A stretch of 64,000 nt of DNA. It comes from Calothrix sp. NIES-4105. Its GTDB lineage: Bacteria > Cyanobacteriota > Cyanobacteriia > Cyanobacteriales > Nostocaceae. The number at the start of each line of letters is the position of its first letter. The first letter of the stretch is position 1. The notes under the pieces are model-generated. The model was given only the letters and a program-made list of their open reading frames with translations, was not told the origin of the DNA and searched no databases. Below are positions 53,927 through 63,018 of this stretch, piece after piece. The stretch lies in NCBI RefSeq assembly GCF_002368415.1, contig NZ_AP018290.1:6997717-7061716 (forward strand). The letters are read 5' to 3'. The translations under genes were made by a program, and so were the position numbers.

Positions 53927-54385
53927 TCAAGCAGGGATAGCTTCACTATCATAAGACCAGTTACTACCTGGACCGAGAGAGAGAACATTTCCATCTGGTG
54001 TATAGAGCATCCAATGCTCATAATCTTCAGAATAAATCGAAAAAAGTCTTAGTATAACTTGATTCTCAAAAGTAAAGACTGTATCCCAAATAGGAGGCTG
54101 TAAATCAATTGACTGTAACGATAGCCCCTCTAAACGAACAATTGCTGACTCTATTTTATTTCGCTCATCTTCGGAAGCCGCTAAAACTTTGCCTGCTTCT
54201 TCCAGGCGCCATACACAATTATAAATCCACAAATGCCATTCTCCATGAACATGTTGATGTCCATTGGTGTTTGACAATGGTTGACCAAACTCCAAAGTCA
54301 GAAAACTACCAACCCCCAAGGAGACACCCCAGGCTTTTTGTCCCAACAATAAACTAATTCTTGACTTTACTTCATCAATGTTCAT
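53927..54385 (-). CDS. Possible immunity-type protein
   Basis: A 152-residue soluble protein, LLLGQKAWGVSLGVGSFLTL, then HGEWHLWIYNCVWRLEEAG and HWMLYTPDGNVLSLGPGSNW near the end. Size, acidity and small size of neighbours fit the immunity proteins that accompany polymorphic toxins, and it lies 17 bases after a small toxin-tip-like gene. No named family recognised, so the role is inference. Confidence 0.55.
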   Translation of the reverse strand: MNIDEVKSRISLLLGQKAWGVSLGVGSFLTLEFGQPLSNTNGHQHVHGEWHLWIYNCVWRLEEAGKVLAASEDERNKIESAIVRLEGLSLQSIDLQPPIWDTVFTFENQVILRLFSIYSEDYEHWMLYTPDGNVLSLGPGSNWSYDSEAIPA

Positions 54386-54402
54386 TTTTATACACCAACG
54401 AT

Positions 54403-54597
54403 TTAGTTATCGAATTCTTTTAGACCTTCTTCTATAATTTCATGATAACCATAATCTTGACCACTAATAGCATCGTGTAAACGACGAACCTCACGTTTGG
54501 AAAGTTTTCGCCCTATAAGTTTTTCAATTTCACGAATAGCATCTGCAAATTGCTTATTCTGAGTTTTATTGCCTTTGGGTGTACCTTCCGAAGACAT
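54403..54597 (-). CDS. Orphan toxin-tip-like small protein
   Basis: A 64-residue protein whose second half, IGRKLSKREVRRLHDAISGQ followed by DYGYHEIIEEG, matches a pattern often seen at the very C-terminus of polymorphic toxins and other secreted effectors (LSKxExRxLHDxISGQ). There is no delivery domain and no signal peptide. Standing directly before the immunity-like gene, it looks like a toxin tip left behind, or a small two-gene module. Confidence 0.5.
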   Translation of the reverse strand: MSSEGTPKGNKTQNKQFADAIREIEKLIGRKLSKREVRRLHDAISGQDYGYHEIIEEGLKEFDN

Positions 54598-54946
54598 GAG
54601 ATGTATCCTGCTGTAAGTGTAAAACTATAATACTAAGACCTCAATTCGCATTCATAAATTGTTGATGGTGCGTTACTGCATTAGATTTTTCATAAATGTT
54701 TTTATTTTTTCGTGCAGTAACGCACCCTACGTAACCAATTTTATATAGGAGCATTTTTGGAGTACACGAAAATATTCTCAATGCGCGAGTTTTTGTGATA
54801 AACATAACCAGTAGGCTGGGTAAGCGCTTTAATTATGGCGCCATTCACTGTCCCAAAAGAAACATTGGGAAGACTTTCTGCGTCTGCGTTGTCTTACTGA
54901 TAGCTGAATATATTTGGCTAAATATTTTTATTCTTAAGTAATTTTT
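54598..54946. other. Divergent intergenic region with long hairpin
   Basis: 349 bases. The arms ggtgcgttactgca (54667-54680) and tgcagtaacgcacc (54713-54726) are perfect 14-bp inverted repeats around a T-rich loop, a type of dispersed repeat. The remainder holds the promoter of the carboxypeptidase gene; no element recognised. Confidence 0.55.
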
Positions 54947-56461
54947 ATGTCTAAATCTATCCGTACAAGTTTTCTAGTTTTGTTACTCGGCGCCCAATTA
55001 GGTATAGTTCCAGCTAAAGCACAAACAACACCAGCACCAACACCTACAACGAGAAGTATTTGTCCAGCGCAGCTTGCGTCAAATCTTGATGCGGTTATTA
55101 ACCGTCCGTTATTTAGTCGGGTGCGGTGGGGTTTATTGGTGCAAAGTTTAAATTCGGGACAAACGCTTTATAATCGTGACGCGAATAAATACTTTACTCC
55201 TGCTTCTAATACTAAGTTACTTACTACGGCAGCAGCTTTACAACAACTTGGCGCCAATTTTCGGATTCGCACTTCAGTTTATCAAGAAGCGAGTGGTGTA
55301 TTGCGAGTTGTGGGTAGAGGCGACCCAAGTATTACTGATGCACAGTTGACAGTGTTAGCAAAACAACTCAAAGCTAAAGGTATCACTAGAATTAATAAAT
55401 TAATCGCTGATGATAGTTATATTCAAGGTGATGTAGTTCAACCAAGCTGGCAATGGGAAGATGTACAGTCAGACTACGGCGCCCCTGTTGGTAGTTTTAT
55501 GGTAAACGAAAATGCATTTACTATTAGGTTGGTGCCGCAAGCTGTAGGCAGACCACTACAAATTAACTGGGCAGACCCAAACGAAGCGAGGGTATGGCGA
55601 CTACTTAACCTGTCGTTGACAGCAGCAAACAACCAAGAAACAGACCTTAGCGTAACGCGCGACTTATCGGGAAATGTGTTAAAAATTCAGGGAAAACTGG
55701 CAGCAAATGCGAGTCCGTTTGCTGTGACTTTACCAGTAGTTGACCCTAATTACTTCTTTTTACGTCGCTTTCGTGCGGCTTTGGCAAGTGAAGGTATTAC
55801 TTTAGGTGAGACAGCAGTAGAAGCAAGTGGTGAGCCACTTGCGGTGGACGGGTTCCCCGGCATAAGCAAAGTGGCGAACCTTTATGGCGCCACGACTACT
55901 GAAGTTGCAGCTATTCAGTCACCAACTTTAGGAGAAATAGTAGCAAAGACAAATACCGACAGTGATAATTTATATGCCGAGTCTGTATTAAATGCATTAG
56001 CTGTTAGACAAACTCGAAAACCAGGACAAGCTACATCTGGTTTAGGGTTAGAAGTTCTCAAAACAACTTTAACGCAACTTCGAGTTAACCCAACAAGTTA
56101 CTTCATCGTCGATGGTTCAGGTTTATCACGTAAAAACTTAATTAGTCCTGAAGCATTAGTACAGGTATTACAAGGGATGGCAAAGGCGCCGACTGCATCA
56201 GTATTTCGCGCGTCGTTACCTATAGCTGGTAGAACTGGTACTCTCAAAGCTAGGTTTCGCGGCACAACAGCAGAAGCTATTGTTGTAGCAAAAACTGGAA
56301 CAGTAGGAGGTGTTGTATCACTATCTGGCTATATAAATACACCCAATTATGAACCATTAGTTTTCAGTGTTATAGTCAATCAAACCGAACAACCTGCAAG
56401 AGTCTTACGCCAAGCTGTCGATGAAATGGTAGTAACAATGACACAATTAAGAAGGTGCTAA
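54947..56461 (+). CDS. dacB: D-alanyl-D-alanine carboxypeptidase/endopeptidase, PBP4 type
   Basis: A 504-residue peptidase family S13 protein with a signal peptide (MSKSIRTSFLVLLLGAQLGI through ...AKA). The three penicillin-binding motifs are in place: SxxK as SNTK in FTPASNTKLLTT, SxN as SDN in TDSDNLYAES, and KTG in VVAKTGTVGG. The VDGSGLSRKNL segment is also typical. It trims or cleaves peptidoglycan cross-links in the periplasm. Length matches DacB. Confidence 0.92.
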   Translation: MSKSIRTSFLVLLLGAQLGIVPAKAQTTPAPTPTTRSICPAQLASNLDAVINRPLFSRVRWGLLVQSLNSGQTLYNRDANKYFTPASNTKLLTTAAALQQLGANFRIRTSVYQEASGVLRVVGRGDPSITDAQLTVLAKQLKAKGITRINKLIADDSYIQGDVVQPSWQWEDVQSDYGAPVGSFMVNENAFTIRLVPQAVGRPLQINWADPNEARVWRLLNLSLTAANNQETDLSVTRDLSGNVLKIQGKLAANASPFAVTLPVVDPNYFFLRRFRAALASEGITLGETAVEASGEPLAVDGFPGISKVANLYGATTTEVAAIQSPTLGEIVAKTNTDSDNLYAESVLNALAVRQTRKPGQATSGLGLEVLKTTLTQLRVNPTSYFIVDGSGLSRKNLISPEALVQVLQGMAKAPTASVFRASLPIAGRTGTLKARFRGTTAEAIVVAKTGTVGGVVSLSGYINTPNYEPLVFSVIVNQTEQPARVLRQAVDEMVVTMTQLRRC

Positions 56462-56539
56462 TTAAAGCATTATACCCCCGTAGCTCCCGGTGTCTCGCCT
56501 GTGCTACATATCAGGTAGAGCGGCGCGAGCCGACTATTT

Positions 56540-56930
56540 TTATGACTGTATTGGATCATCTATTGGCGGATGTCGTCCAATCATTTTGTCCTCAGCACGA
56601 ATATTAATCACCCTTTCTCTATTTAATGCTAAAGTTGCAACTGTTACTCTAGCAACAGGAGTCAAAGCAATAATATATAATGCGTCACCTGACCAAATAA
56701 AATGCTGGCTCCAAGAATATATTCTAGGATTAAATAGAGGTACTTCAATACCTAACTCTAAATCAATAGCTGTTGTTTTATCGGATTTTTTACGGTTACA
56801 GTGAAAACAAGCTAACGCTAAATTATCAACTGTCTCTGCTTTGTTTTTATTTAATGGAATAACATGTTCAATTGTAAATTAAACATCCTGCAGAAATACC
56901 ACATTAATACTGGTCTGATAAATCTTTTGA
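56540..56930 (-). pseudogene. Broken HNH endonuclease gene
   Basis: On the minus strand an open stretch from 56878 to 56540 reads FTIEHVIPLNKNKAETVDNL, then ALACFHCNRKKSD, PLFNPRIYSWSQHFIWSG and ends IGRHPPIDDPIQS. This is the C-terminal four fifths of the cyanobacterial HNH endonuclease family (EHVIP, NLALACxxCN, PLFNPR). A TAA stop (56879-56881) lies immediately in front, and just upstream the same frame reads YQTSINVVFLQDV, matching the family's CEYCQTS region but without the cysteines. No start codon fits. So the gene is inactivated by a nonsense codon and N-terminal decay. Confidence 0.8.
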
Positions 56931-57304
56931 GGAGCAAGAAATAATAATTGCTAATCATACTTTTGTAGTTAAAGAAATGACAAAAGAAAATCAAGATTTA
57001 CAAACCCTCAAAGAAAGACCAATTTTAACTAAAGAATTTCTTCAGGTTTTACGTTGCTCTGACTGTAACGATGGGAAAAGCCTTATAGGTTTATCTTAAA
57101 AGCCAATGAATGGATGCTCACTCTCCTACAGCTATATTCGTTTTTGTTACATTAAGTGTCGTAGAAAGGTATTTTAAATTACATTTAACATTGTTAACTT
57201 CAAAGCGGGGATCAAAAGTTCATATAGTCGCTGCAAAGTTAGGCAAAAAAGGTTTAACCTTAAAGAAATTTGAACGAAGTCCTGATTTTGAGGCTTTTGA
57301 TGAT
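56931..57304. other. Region with unassigned open frames upstream of the MATE gene
   Basis: On the plus strand, 56910-57099 is open and reads NHTFVVKEMTKENQDLQTLK and then RCSDCNDGKSLIGLS before a stop; a 57110-57304 frame runs into the MATE gene but its sequence is not membrane-like or family-like. Both may be remnants of former genes. Nothing else recognised. Confidence 0.35.
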
Positions 57305-58663
57305 ATGGCGTTTACGCTTCCAGTACAGTATAGTTTTTTGCCTCGGTTTTACCGACTTGCCAGTGTTAGTGCGCTGTCGAATATGATGGTGCCGCTAGCA
57401 GGCATTGTTGATATTGCCTTTTTGGGACACTTGGCTGATATTCGTCACTTGGCTGGAGTGGTTCTGGCTACTATTCTGTTTGACTATCTTTACCGTGTAT
57501 TAAAGTTTTTGCGTTCGAGTACTAATGCACTTACCGCACAAGCTGTAGGACGTGATGACTCGAAAGCTGTTTTACTCGCAGGGTTACGAAGTGGTTTGGT
57601 TGCGCTGGCTATTGGTGTACTTATTGTATTGCTGCAATACCCTTTGCAAAAGCTAGGATTTGCAATTTTGAGCGGTTCTCCAGAAATTGAAGCATCCGGA
57701 GCTGATTATTTTTGCGCGCGTATTTGGGGGGCGCCTGCTGTTTTACTAAATTTTGTTCTCATTGGCTGGTTTTTGGGACGCGAGATGAATGGTGTGGTGC
57801 TGTTGATGTCTATTATGGGCAATGGTTCTAATGTTGCCTTAGATTATTTAATGATAAATAAGTTCGGTTGGGCATCTTGGGGCGCCGGACTTGCTACAGC
57901 AGCGAGTCAGTATTTAGCGTTGATAACTGCTTTGATTTGCTTATGCTTTACTATTCAGTGGAAAATAGTACCGAACGCTTTAAAAGAAGTTTTTGATTGG
58001 GCAGCACTTAAAGATACAGTCGTACTAAAAAGTAATATTCTGATTCGTTTCTTAGCTTTGATTTCTGCTTATGCCATTTTTACCAATATAAGTGCAGCAA
58101 TGGGGACAACTGTTTTAGCAGAAAACGGTTTGATTCTCCAAATCGCTTTATTGAGTCAGTTTACTATTCAAGGTGTAGGAATGACGGCTCAAACATTAAC
58201 TGGTAACTTCAAAGGCAAAGGCGATACACAAAAGTTGATACCCTTGCTGACTGTTTCGGTCATAACTAGCTTATTAATATCCTTTGGAATTGCGATTGCA
58301 TCAGTAATGTTTCCTACGGCAATATTTGGATTATTAACAAATCATGCTGAAGTTAACCAACACATTAGTCACTACACTATTTGGTTACTGCCTTTATTAG
58401 GGTTTACATCTATTGCCTTTATGTTAGAAGGGTATTTTATTGGTTTGAAAGAAGGCGCCACTCTCCGCAACTCTGTTTTAATAGCCTTCTTTTTAGGTTT
58501 CCTTCCCGTAGCAGTTACCGCATGGTACTTACACAACAATCACATCTTATGGCTGGGTCTTGTGTCATACATGGCAACTACTATGTTGGCGCTTGGTATA
58601 AATTTACCCCGAACAATTGGCGCCTTCAACCAACTATCAACTGAAGCACTTACATCTAATTAA
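57305..58663 (+). CDS. MATE-family efflux transporter (DinF-like)
   Basis: The start is placed at ATG 57305 (MAFTLPVQYSFLPRFYRLAS) because the family begins here; the frame continues upstream to ATG 57110 for 65 residues of unrelated sequence. The 452-residue protein has twelve helices. MATE signatures include VPLAGIVDIAFLGHL in helix 1-2, FLRSSTNALTAQAVGR and, in the second half, AENGLILQIALLSQF and GMTAQTLTGNFKGKGD. DinF-like MATE proteins export organic cations or drugs using proton or sodium gradients. Confidence 0.9.
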   Translation: MAFTLPVQYSFLPRFYRLASVSALSNMMVPLAGIVDIAFLGHLADIRHLAGVVLATILFDYLYRVLKFLRSSTNALTAQAVGRDDSKAVLLAGLRSGLVALAIGVLIVLLQYPLQKLGFAILSGSPEIEASGADYFCARIWGAPAVLLNFVLIGWFLGREMNGVVLLMSIMGNGSNVALDYLMINKFGWASWGAGLATAASQYLALITALICLCFTIQWKIVPNALKEVFDWAALKDTVVLKSNILIRFLALISAYAIFTNISAAMGTTVLAENGLILQIALLSQFTIQGVGMTAQTLTGNFKGKGDTQKLIPLLTVSVITSLLISFGIAIASVMFPTAIFGLLTNHAEVNQHISHYTIWLLPLLGFTSIAFMLEGYFIGLKEGATLRNSVLIAFFLGFLPVAVTAWYLHNNHILWLGLVSYMATTMLALGINLPRTIGAFNQLSTEALTSN

Positions 58664-59227
58664 TTATAAGGTATACAAAGACCCCCCAAGTCATTCTTGC
58701 TGGGGGGATGAAACCTTCAGACACAACTACAATAGACAGCTACTTTATAAACAGTTTATTTTTTCCAAAATTCTATGATAAATTTTGCGATTCGCAAGCT
58801 TGGCGCGCGAGCGTGTTCATGCTAGATTTTTGCGCTATCAAACCAACTTCTTATATAGTACTTTCGTTTTGTATAGTAATGGTTATAAGTATGATATATT
58901 CTTATCCAGATTAAAAGCAAATTGCAGGAGATGCAAAATGCGGTTAATCGAGCAGAAGATTTTTCTTCTAAGTATTTAATGTCGGTTCCCTCAAATCAAA
59001 TAGCTTAACAGCTGTAAAACTATATTGTTTTACAATTAAATTAATTTAAGGTTATTTGTATAAATGCCAATTGTGTATTGATACTCGGCATATTTCTCTT
59101 TGTTGAAGTCAGGGTGATTGTTATATATATGGTCTTAAGTTGTGAAGCTAGTTTGGGTTAGTTCTAAAACTATTGAATTTGTGCTGTCAGAATTCAAAAA
59201 TCACTCTAATTAAGAGTTTAAATTTAA
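58664..59227. other. Intergenic region after the MATE gene
   Basis: About 560 bases. A hairpin with cccccca (58682-58688) and tgggggg (58701-58707) after the stop is a likely terminator. The rest is AT-rich with no credible gene and no recognised operator. Confidence 0.45.
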
Positions 59228-61150
59228 ATGGATAAAAATCATATCGCAAAACTTAATAATAACTCTGGTTCGTCATCGTATTTGCAGAATGAATCTCATC
59301 AAGAGTTTGTATCAAAATTAACACAACCTTTACATGAGATGAATTCACCACAAGGTAAACCTTCATTGTGGCAGTGGTTTTCTAATCTCTCTATTAGCCG
59401 CAAACAAATAATTGCCTTGCTTGCTTCCGAATTGATATCAATTTTTGGGATAACTCTTGTCAGTCGATTTTTAATTACGAGTAACTTACAAGCTATTTTA
59501 CTGGAACAAGCTAAGTCAGAATTAGCATATACAGATATGGCTTACAATATTAAAGTCAACCAAATGGGCTTTGGTTTTAGAGGACAATCAGATAATACAG
59601 CAATTATTAGGGCTACAAGGCTTTACGCTTCTGGGGAACCCTTAAGTCAGGCATTGAAGACCGATGTGAAGCAAATTCTTGCAAATGAAGTCAAAGCTAT
59701 AAATATCGAGTATGCAACCCTTGTTGGCAAGGATTATAAAATTATCGCTAATGCCAATGCTGAACGTCAAGGGGAATTTTTTAATCCAGACAATTTAGTA
59801 AGCGAAGTTTTCAGCTTTCCAAAACAGATTAAAGCTAGTCGTATTGTTAAATGGGCTGAACTAAGTCGAGAATTACCACCTCTTCCAAAAGGTTTTAGAA
59901 ATCAAGATGCTCTAATTCGTTACACAGTTACACCCGTAACAGACCCACAATCAAATGTAGTTATCGGTGCTTTAGTTTCCGGAGATATAGTAAATGGCAA
60001 AGAAAAGATTGTGAAAGCGACATTAGACGCGAATAATGGTGGATATAGTGCTATCTATTATCGTCAACCAACGGGAGAATTCATTTTAGCAAAATCCTTA
60101 TTAGGTGGTGAATCTCAGAATATATCGAATTTTAAATTACCAGAAGAAAGTAAATCTTTACTGACCGCAGCAGTCACTTCAGAAGGTAAAACAGTAACAG
60201 CGCAAATGCAAATTGGTGAGCAAAGCTACACAATGGCAGCGAAGGCTGTACCTAATAAAATTTTTCAAGCAGACGATGAATCAATTGGTAGTTTTAACAA
60301 ACAGCCAGTGGCTATTTTAGTGCGAGGAACTCCAGAAACAGCCTTAAATCAATTGCTAGAAAATAGTTTTTGGGTACAGCTATTGTCTATTATTGTAGCA
60401 GTAACGATTATCTTGATTTGGGCTTTAATTCTTAAACGAACAATTATTAAGCCCATAGAAGAGCTACAGCAAACAGCCATTAAATATGCTAGAGGCGACC
60501 GTGCTGCACGCGCGAAGGTTTTTGCCACAGACGAGATTGGGCAATTGGCTGTCACTTTCAATCATTTAACAGATAAGATTAATCAGCAATTTAACAAACA
60601 AGAAGATGAAGTAAAAATAGCAAAGCTAGTTCAAGAAATCACTGCTCGTTATCGTGGGTCGCTAAATTCTCTGTATATATTAAATGCTGCTGTGACGAGT
60701 TTATATTTAGCTATTCAAGCAGACAGAGTACTTGTCTATAAGTTTGACTCTAAATGGCAAGGTCAGGTAATTGCTGAAGCTGTAAATCCTGAATTCCCAG
60801 CATCTTTAGGTGCTGAAATTACAGACCCTTGTTTTGCTGAAAGTTACGTCGAAAAGTACCAAAAGGGGCGCGTACAAGCGATAGCAAACATTTATACGAG
60901 CGGCTTGACTAATTGTTACATAGCTGAGTTGGAACAATTTGAAGTTAAAGCAAATTTAGTGGCGCCGATTTTAATTAATAATATACTTTACGGTTTGCTT
61001 ATCGCTCATCAATGTTCTAGCCCTCGTCAATGGCAAGAATTTGAAATTAATTTGTTTAGGCAGGTGGCAATTCCTATTGGTTATTCACTAGAACAAGCAT
61101 CGCTAATTGAAAAAATCAATAATGCCAGTTCTGTTGCTAGTCAGATATAA
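59228..61150 (+). CDS. PixJ-like photoreceptor with DXCF cyanobacteriochrome GAF but no MCP domain
   Basis: A 640-residue membrane protein: N-terminal soluble tail, transmembrane helix about 63-83, an extracytoplasmic dCache-like sensor domain (about 90-375), a second helix (about 383-402), a HAMP domain (KRTIIKPIEELQQTAIKYAR) and a GAF domain (about 475-625). The GAF has D533-P-C535-F536, the DXCF motif, and C563 in NCYIAELEQF at the canonical bilin site, and LLIAHQCSSPRQWQEFE at the end. This matches the phototaxis receptor PixJ/TaxD1. The canonical His after Cys is Tyr. The protein then stops; no methyl-accepting signalling domain follows in any frame. Confidence 0.85.
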   Translation: MDKNHIAKLNNNSGSSSYLQNESHQEFVSKLTQPLHEMNSPQGKPSLWQWFSNLSISRKQIIALLASELISIFGITLVSRFLITSNLQAILLEQAKSELAYTDMAYNIKVNQMGFGFRGQSDNTAIIRATRLYASGEPLSQALKTDVKQILANEVKAINIEYATLVGKDYKIIANANAERQGEFFNPDNLVSEVFSFPKQIKASRIVKWAELSRELPPLPKGFRNQDALIRYTVTPVTDPQSNVVIGALVSGDIVNGKEKIVKATLDANNGGYSAIYYRQPTGEFILAKSLLGGESQNISNFKLPEESKSLLTAAVTSEGKTVTAQMQIGEQSYTMAAKAVPNKIFQADDESIGSFNKQPVAILVRGTPETALNQLLENSFWVQLLSIIVAVTIILIWALILKRTIIKPIEELQQTAIKYARGDRAARAKVFATDEIGQLAVTFNHLTDKINQQFNKQEDEVKIAKLVQEITARYRGSLNSLYILNAAVTSLYLAIQADRVLVYKFDSKWQGQVIAEAVNPEFPASLGAEITDPCFAESYVEKYQKGRVQAIANIYTSGLTNCYIAELEQFEVKANLVAPILINNILYGLLIAHQCSSPRQWQEFEINLFRQVAIPIGYSLEQASLIEKINNASSVASQI

Positions 61151-61251
61151 GGGATGGGAGGGGCTTGCGATGCCCCAAACTTTGCCGGGAAGAACATCTC
61201 CCCGGCAAGTTCTCTCCGCTCCACTCTTATTGAGACAGCACAAGATAGTTT
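61151..61251. terminator. Hairpin-rich region between convergent genes
   Basis: ggggcttgcgatgcccc (61160-61176) and cttgccggg-type arms (ttgccggg with cccggcaa, 61181-61208) form two GC-rich hairpins between the convergent photoreceptor and methyltransferase genes. They are probable terminators. Confidence 0.55.
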
Positions 61252-62307
61252 TTATACCCCTTTATGAGCAATTAAGTACTTACTCATAAAGTGAACTTGT
61301 GTCTCAATGTTTTCAAAACCTGCTTTTTGTAAGCGTTCGACCAAATCATCGGTCATGTAGTGACGATAATAAGGTTCGTGGAAGGTTTCGTAGAAGTTGT
61401 GCATTATCGGCTCAAGTTCGGGAGAGTCACTTACCTGAATTGAGTCACAAATAATAAATACTCCACCGGGTTTTGTTACTCTGAAACACTCGTTGATAAC
61501 ATTTTGCCGTGCGACTCCTGGTAATTCGTGGAACAAGAAGACCGAAGTTGTTGCATGGAAGTAGTTATCTAAATAAGGTAACTCTTCACCGTTCGCTTGC
61601 AGCAGTTGCGGTAGTTCTCCAGGAATTTGAGAAAGTAATTCGTTCGCTTTGCGTAAATAAGCTGGCGATAAATCTGTTCCGTAGAGTGATGCAGTAGGTA
61701 GTGTGCTGCGAATTGCTTTCAGGGTACGACCAGTACCACAAGCTACGTCTAATACACGTATTTGCGGTGCCGGTACATCAGCGAAAAAGTTTAAGTTTTC
61801 CTTTAAAGGTGCCAAAATTCGGCGCCGCATTGCATCTGCTGAACCACCAAATAATATCTCAACTTGTAAGTCGTACATATTGGCAGACAAATCGCTTAAG
61901 TAGCCATCCGTCTGATGGTGGAAGTTTTGGACGTAATAGCTGGGGTAGCCTTCAATATTAACTTCTCGAGAGAACTGTTGATAGTTCTTTTGCTTCGCGC
62001 GCTCCCAAATTTGCGGCAAGTCAAACCACATCATTGGATAATACTTGAAAAAGTCTTCCCAAGGGTTATCAAACAGTAAGCTTTCAGAATAAATACCGCG
62101 TTGCGAGTCTTGCCAGTCAACCTCAAGTAGATTATTCAATCTTTCTTGAATTCTTGGTATAACCCCAGTTGGAATTGGCGTAGTTTTATTCTCAGTCGGT
62201 GATATCAAGTTCATCAACCGCGTACTGATGAGCTTATGCGCTAAACCAAAGTAACTTTTGCCCTGCTGAAAACTTTGATAAGTTAGCTTCGTTAAAGTGT
62301 CAGACAT
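61252..62307 (-). CDS. Class I SAM-dependent methyltransferase
   Basis: A 351-residue protein. The N-terminal 170 residues are of a type conserved in cyanobacteria (YPSYYVQNFHHQTDGYLSDL) and the C-terminal half is a Rossmann methyltransferase: VLDVACGTGRTLKAIRSTLP (SAM loop), YGTDLSPAYLRKA, and the FRVTKPGGVFIICDS segment typical of UbiE-like enzymes. It probably methylates a small molecule, perhaps a quinone or lipid, but the substrate is not evident. Convergent with the photoreceptor gene. Confidence 0.85.
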   Translation of the reverse strand: MSDTLTKLTYQSFQQGKSYFGLAHKLISTRLMNLISPTENKTTPIPTGVIPRIQERLNNLLEVDWQDSQRGIYSESLLFDNPWEDFFKYYPMMWFDLPQIWERAKQKNYQQFSREVNIEGYPSYYVQNFHHQTDGYLSDLSANMYDLQVEILFGGSADAMRRRILAPLKENLNFFADVPAPQIRVLDVACGTGRTLKAIRSTLPTASLYGTDLSPAYLRKANELLSQIPGELPQLLQANGEELPYLDNYFHATTSVFLFHELPGVARQNVINECFRVTKPGGVFIICDSIQVSDSPELEPIMHNFYETFHEPYYRHYMTDDLVERLQKAGFENIETQVHFMSKYLIAHKGV

Positions 62308-62501
62308 GAGAACGACTCGTTTTTTTATTACCTTTTATATATTTACTTTAAGTAATTGTAAGCAATAAGTTATGAGCCTGGAGTAGGGTTTACCGCTCCT
62401 TATTATTAAATCTTAAGAGATATTTTGAAAGTGATAATCATTGTATTTTTTAATTTTAATCATGAGTCAATATGTAAAGTTTTATTAAACTGTATCCTTT
62501 A

Positions 62502-62515
62502 GTAACATACGCTAC
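62502..62515 (+). promoter_or_regulatory. NtcA site upstream of gifA
   Basis: gta-acatacgc-tac is a perfect GTAN8TAC box, 71 bases before the gifA ATG. In other cyanobacteria NtcA represses gif genes when nitrogen is scarce, so a site this close to the promoter fits repression rather than activation. Confidence 0.75.
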
Positions 62516-62585
62516 AGAAATAAATGGTATATGATTAACTAAGACAAAAAGAAAAACTATAAGTAATCCACAGGGAGAATTTGTT

Positions 62586-62786
62586 ATGTCTACACAAGAT
62601 AAAGCACGCGCGTTAATGCAACGTCACTACCACATCGTAAAGAATCGCCAGCAATCGATGCTTGGACGCACAGGTGAAGAAATAGGTTTGACTGGCGAAG
62701 TTTCTGATTACTGGAACCCTCTTCAAGGTAAGATTGACCCAAGCAAGCGAGCAGCTTATGACCGTAGCAACGCTTCAATGAGCTAG
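62586..62786 (+). CDS. gifA: Glutamine synthetase inactivating factor IF7-like protein
   Basis: A 66-residue basic protein, MSTQDKARALMQRHYHIVKN followed by RQQSMLGRTGEEIGL, matching the short inactivating factor IF7 (GifA), in which arginines of this RALMxRHxxxxKNRQQSML region bind glutamine synthetase type I. It is encoded next to glnA, tail to tail, as in Anabaena. A ggga ribosome-binding-type sequence precedes the ATG. When ammonium rises the protein binds and inactivates GlnA. Followed by a good terminator at 62844-62868. Confidence 0.85.
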   Translation: MSTQDKARALMQRHYHIVKNRQQSMLGRTGEEIGLTGEVSDYWNPLQGKIDPSKRAAYDRSNASMS

Positions 62787-62843
62787 GGATTAGGATTAAC
62801 GGTATTTAAAGTTTGCATATGAAACTACATCCTAATTAAAAAA

Positions 62844-62869
62844 CCACCCATAAGGGTGGCTTTATTTTT
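62844..62869 (+). terminator. Terminator of gifA
   Basis: ccaccc-ataa-gggtgg (62844-62859) is followed by ctttattttt, an intrinsic terminator. Confidence 0.8.
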
Positions 62870-62870
62870 G

Positions 62871-62999
62871 GTAGGTTGGGGAGCCACTGCGCCCTTACGG
62901 GTTTCCCGGCAATCGCGCAAGTGGCATCTTCTGGAACGGAACCCAACAAATGATGATAGAGGTTATGTTGGGTTACGCAAAGCCTTCACCCAACCTACG
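62871..62999. repeat. GTAGGTTGGG dispersed repeat between gifA and glnA
   Basis: Begins gtaggttggggagccactgc and ends in the inverted cccaacctac, with an internal ggaacggaacccaac. Related to the copy at 11398. Confidence 0.65.
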
Positions 63000-63018
63000 A
63001 TTAATAAATTTTTAACCC

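Noticed and set aside
56490-56804. A 104-residue plus-strand reading frame
   Set aside because: It is the antisense shadow of the HNH endonuclease remnant, whose conserved motifs are clear on the minus strand.
58708-58914. A 68-residue plus-strand reading frame after the MATE gene
   Set aside because: It begins inside the terminator hairpin region, has no ribosome-binding site and no family-like sequence.
62432-62445. Possible second Zur box (tgataatcattgta)
   Set aside because: Only the left half matches; the right half lacks the ATTATCA symmetry, and neighbouring genes have no link to zinc.
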